From Dehalococcoidales bacterium (GTDB lineage: Bacteria > Chloroflexota > Dehalococcoidia > Dehalococcoidales > RBG-16-60-22), in contig JAUVXN010000050.1 of the NCBI GenBank assembly GCA_030603605.1, positions 1-8,384 of the forward strand: a stretch of DNA of 8,384 nt, given 5' to 3'. Positions 7,052-8,384 of the stretch are shown piece by piece. Position numbers and translations under genes: made by a program. The notes beneath the pieces were generated by a model. It did no database searches. It worked only from the letters and a program-made list of their open reading frames with translations, and was not told the origin of the DNA. How positions within the stretch are numbered: position 1 is the first letter of the stretch; each line of letters begins with the position of its first letter.

Positions 7052-7221
7052 TATTGAGCCTCCTTACTAAGTTTTTGCTCCCTGTCTATCTTCTCCACAA
7101 TAGCCTCTTCCAGCCACTGCCCCAGGGTCTTCTTCAGGGTAACAGCGGCAACACGGGCTTGGTGGAGGGCTTCAGGGTTAGCCCTGATACTTGTTGTAGG
7201 CCAACGATGTTTCTCTTTCAT
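7051..7221 (-). CDS. Small ribbon-helix-helix (CopG/Arc-like) DNA-binding protein
   Basis: A 56-residue protein. A basic N-terminus and a short strand (PTTSIRANPE, about 8-17) are followed by one continuous helical stretch with the pattern ALHQARVAAVTLKKTLGQWLEEAIVEKI. This matches the beta-alpha-alpha ribbon-helix-helix fold used by dimeric repressors such as CopG. I prefer the ATG at 7221 over one six codons upstream (7239), because a promoter -10 box ends 6 bases before 7221 and the upstream ATG would lie inside that promoter and operator. The last codons, KEAQ, supply the AAGGAGG ribosome site for the recombinase, and the TAA stop shares a base with the recombinase ATG. Likely role: transcriptional control of its own operon and so of integration and excision. 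An excisionase-like directionality role is an alternative. Confidence 0.72.
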   Translation of the reverse strand: MKEKHRWPTTSIRANPEALHQARVAAVTLKKTLGQWLEEAIVEKIDREQKLSKEAQ

Positions 7222-7241
7222 ACTTGTATGGTAACACAAGT
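7222..7241. promoter_or_regulatory. Inverted-repeat operator overlapping the -10 box
   Basis: ACTTGT (7222-7227) and ACAAGT (7236-7241) are perfect 6-bp inverted arms around 8 bases. The repeat covers the whole -10 element and abuts the start codon. A bound dimer would block polymerase. The natural candidate ligand is the ribbon-helix-helix product of the gene directly downstream, giving autorepression. Confidence 0.5.
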
Positions 7242-7256
7242 CACACCAAATGTCAA
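7228..7256 (-). promoter_or_regulatory. Strong promoter for the RHH-recombinase operon; leaderless transcript predicted
   Basis: On the minus strand, a perfect TTGACA (-35; complement of 7251-7256) is followed after exactly 17 bases by TACCAT (-10; complement of 7228-7233, 4 of 6 match). Only ACAAGT separates the -10 from the ATG at 7221. Transcription would therefore start at or next to the A of the start codon, leaving no room for a ribosome binding site; none is visible. Confidence 0.65.
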
Positions 7257-7350
7257 GGGGTTCCGGGGTGATTTTAAGGGAAAGTTTTTAAGAAAGGGTT
7301 TGACTACGCGGTGTGCTGAACAGTTTGTCAGCAAAATGGAAGACTGTTAC

Positions 7351-7378
7351 GCTACAATTCGGCATGCTTTAGCGGCTT
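7351..7378 (+). repeat. Repeat A, copy 1
   Basis: A 28-base unit containing TGCTTTAGC, 22 of 28 identical without gaps to the copy at 8052-8079. Its outer ends (GCTA and TAGC) are complementary, so each copy can form a small hairpin. Confidence 0.4.
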
Positions 7379-7574
7379 CGTGGAGGCTTGATCGTTAAAT
7401 AACTCCCCGATCAATGGCGGGAATGCGCTAGGTAAGGCTACTCTTTTACCGAACAGCCTTTGTATCTGTTGTCTGTACAATAGTAGGCTCACGCTTAACT
7501 TTCCATCCGCACTACTATAAGTCATCCGGCACACAATGAGATATATACATCGGGGTATTTTAATCGGGCGGCAA

Positions 7575-7680
7575 AGAAGATTATGCCCTGGTGGGGGTAA
7601 TGTCCTAGTGGCTTTCAACTGCCTCAAAGCTGATTTGTCCCATACGCCATAGCTAGGTGCCTTTTCCATGTCCATATGCC
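7575..7680 (+). repeat. Repeat B, copy 1
   Basis: A 106-base unit that begins AGAAGATTATGCCC, has ATGTCCTA at offset 25, and ends near ATGTCCA and ATGCC. The second copy is exactly 270 bases downstream. The shared blocks (14, 8 and 7 bases long, with CTCAA, AGCT and TGCC between them) keep the same order and nearly the same spacing, so the similarity is not chance. Origin unknown: an old tandem duplication or a dispersed repeat family. Confidence 0.55.
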
Positions 7681-7844
7681 TGCCCCTGAGCGAGGTTGCT
7701 ATTAAGCAGCAAGAGTAGACAATTTGCCAGCTTGAGCCTCGAATTTACCTCAACAATAAGAGGAAGCACGATTTGACGATTTAGAAGCCTTCTAACCCAC
7801 CTTTCAATGAGTTCTGTGGTGTGGAATGGGATTATGTAGTGTGG

Positions 7845-7950
7845 AGAAGATTATGCCCCGGGCGAAGTCATGTCCTATACCCGCCCAACCATCTCAAGGC
7901 TAACTAGGTCAATACCGCCAAAGCTGACTGCCCCGGCTATGTCCAATGCC
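7845..7950 (+). repeat. Repeat B, copy 2
   Basis: Second copy of the 106-base unit described at 7575. The first 14 bases are identical, then the copies diverge with only one or two single-base gaps. The overall identity looks to be around two thirds by eye. Confidence 0.55.
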
Positions 7951-7990
7951 GGAAGCGAAAGAGATGCAGGGCTGATGGCTGGCGCCATTG

Positions 7991-8020
7991 ACACAGCGGC
8001 TGACAACACAGCGGCTGACA
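7991..8020 (+). repeat. Two perfect tandem copies of a 15-bp unit
   Basis: ACACAGCGGCTGACA occurs at 7991-8005 and again at 8006-8020 with no mismatch. The period is a multiple of three, so it would keep a frame if ever coding, but no supported gene covers it. Confidence 0.7.
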
Positions 8021-8051
8021 AAAGATTAATTATCCAAAAGAATGCAATCAG

Positions 8052-8079
8052 GCTAGAGTCGGGCGTGCTTTAGCCGCTT
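8052..8079 (+). repeat. Repeat A, copy 2
   Basis: Second copy of the 28-base unit described at 7351, in the same orientation, followed at once by a further CTTTAGC-type partial match. Confidence 0.4.
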
Positions 8080-8184
8080 TAGCTTTTGTCCTTGGCCAGC
8101 ACCTCAAGCGTTAAAGCCTCCCGCCTTTGGCTTCGATGAGGAATAGCCAATTCTGGGACTTACTCGGTATAAGTTATCGATGGT

Positions 8185-8221
8185 GGCTCCGGTGACGGTG
8201 CTGGCTCTGCAGTCCGGAGCC
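8185..8221. repeat. Perfect 8-bp inverted repeat
   Basis: GGCTCCGG (8185-8192) and CCGGAGCC (8214-8221) are exact reverse complements around a 21-base spacer. It joins directly to the next hairpin. Confidence 0.5.
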
Positions 8222-8257
8222 CCTCTCCTTTGAGGGAGGGAGGACCTTCTTTATTTT
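8221..8257 (+). terminator. Possible intrinsic terminator
   Basis: CCCTC (8221-8225) pairs with GAGGG (8232-8236) around TCCTTT. A pyrimidine-rich, interrupted T tract (TTCTTTATTTT) begins about 10 bases later. The distance to the T tract is longer than ideal and no gene on this strand ends nearby. Confidence 0.3.
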
Positions 8258-8269
8258 AGCCTCATATTT

Positions 8270-8297
8270 TCATTTGCCATATTAATATGGCGAATGA
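8270..8297. promoter_or_regulatory. 28-bp near-perfect palindrome
   Basis: Two 14-base arms meet without a spacer between 8283 and 8284. The inner 16 bases, GCCATATTAATATGGC (8276-8291), are perfectly symmetric, and the outer arms match except at 8275/8292. A symmetric site this long in AT-rich DNA suits a dimeric DNA-binding protein or recombinase. The protein is unknown. Confidence 0.5.
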
Positions 8298-8384
8298 CCT
8301 GTCTAAGCGGGCTTAAGCGGTAGGAAGACCTCGTATTTTCAAGCTGTTTTGCACCCTAGCTGCCACCTGGTTTGCTGAATTAAT

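Larger units (their letters stand above)
5473..8384. mobile_element. Left arm of a serine-recombinase element integrated in comEC (far end not in window)
   Basis: Boundary inferred from the point where comEC loses homology to its family. The element carries, reading inward, the recombinase gene, its coupled ribbon-helix-helix gene with promoter and operator, and then over 1.1 kb of gene-poor repeat-bearing DNA. No comEC metal-domain motifs (such as the SHPHxDH loop) are seen after 7257, so the right junction must lie past 8384. It is also possible that the DNA right of 7257 is not part of the element; nothing in view decides this. Confidence 0.6.
7257..8384. other. Gene-poor region with diverged repeats
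   Basis: No open frame here has a recognisable family, a proper ribosome site and a domain together. The frames present are short (up to 107 codons) and low in plausibility, and repeat copies run through them. I see no tRNA or rRNA signatures and no CRISPR array. The content is two pairs of diverged repeats, a 15-bp tandem repeat, two hairpins and a long palindrome, each listed separately. It may be decayed genes within the element. Confidence 0.55.

Noticed and set aside
6889..7398. 169-codon open frame on the + strand opposite the recombinase and RHH genes
   Set aside because: It is antisense to two well-supported genes and to their promoter; its leucine-rich translation is a shadow of the opposite strand.
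7352..7675. 107-codon open frame on the minus strand
   Set aside because: No recognisable domain, no well-placed ribosome site, and repeat B copy 1 and part of repeat A run through it. The aligned frame in repeat B copy 2 is broken by stops.
7870..8073. 67-codon open frame on the + strand
   Set aside because: No ribosome site, composition typical of a shadow frame, and it spans repeat B copy 2 and the 15-bp tandem repeat.
8270..8297. XerCD dif site
   Set aside because: The length is 28 bp, but the arms lack the usual right-arm TTATGTTAA-like sequence and the symmetry runs through the centre, unlike dif.
7257..8384. tRNA, tmRNA or CRISPR as integration target or cargo
   Set aside because: No GTTC-type T-loop with a paired acceptor stem and no regularly spaced identical repeats were seen.

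Overview
The window looks like a chromosomal segment of a free-living bacterium of medium G+C. Consensus-like sigma-70 promoter boxes, AGGAGG-type ribosome binding sites and competence genes are all visible. The mix of genes (paired TrkA proteins beside an APC permease, comEA-comEC, a large serine recombinase with a DRLS-x-DPVH segment) reminds me of Chloroflexota, perhaps Dehalococcoidia. That placement is inference from general familiarity, not from a search.

Bases 1-3083, all on the + strand, form an ion/solute transport neighbourhood. It holds the C-terminal half of an APC-superfamily permease (cut by the window edge), a small two-helix channel-like protein, a UspA-fold protein, and two adjacent TrkA/RCK proteins. 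The first TrkA has only the nucleotide-binding RCK_N domain; the second has RCK_N plus RCK_C. A promoter with a perfect TATAAT box precedes the UspA gene, so usp-trkA-trkA is probably one transcript. No TrkH/KtrB-type pore gene is present. The two candidate membrane partners for the RCK proteins are the permease and the channel-like protein, whose selectivity filter is not the usual potassium signature.

Bases 3199-5478 (+ strand) carry the DNA-uptake genes comEA and comEC. ComEC keeps its N-terminal domain and its membrane channel domain. It is cut exactly at the start of its metallo-beta-lactamase domain, 11 residues into the conserved LDVGQGDA strand region, where it runs into foreign DNA.

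Bases from about 5473 to the right edge appear to be one arm of an integrated mobile element. A large serine recombinase (minus strand, facing comEC) lies directly at the junction. Its last residues and its stop codon are read from the comEC side. Upstream of it, and translationally coupled (TAATG), is a small ribbon-helix-helix protein. That gene has a strong promoter that should give a leaderless transcript, and a perfect inverted repeat covers the -10 box, suggesting autorepression of the recombinase operon. The simplest reading is an element that used a site inside comEC as its attachment site; precise excision would restore comEC. This resembles the known comK prophage and sigK skin-element switches. 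The other end of the element is not in the window.

Bases 7257-8384 contain no gene I can support. They hold two families of diverged direct repeats, a short tandem repeat, two hairpins and a 28-bp near-perfect palindrome.
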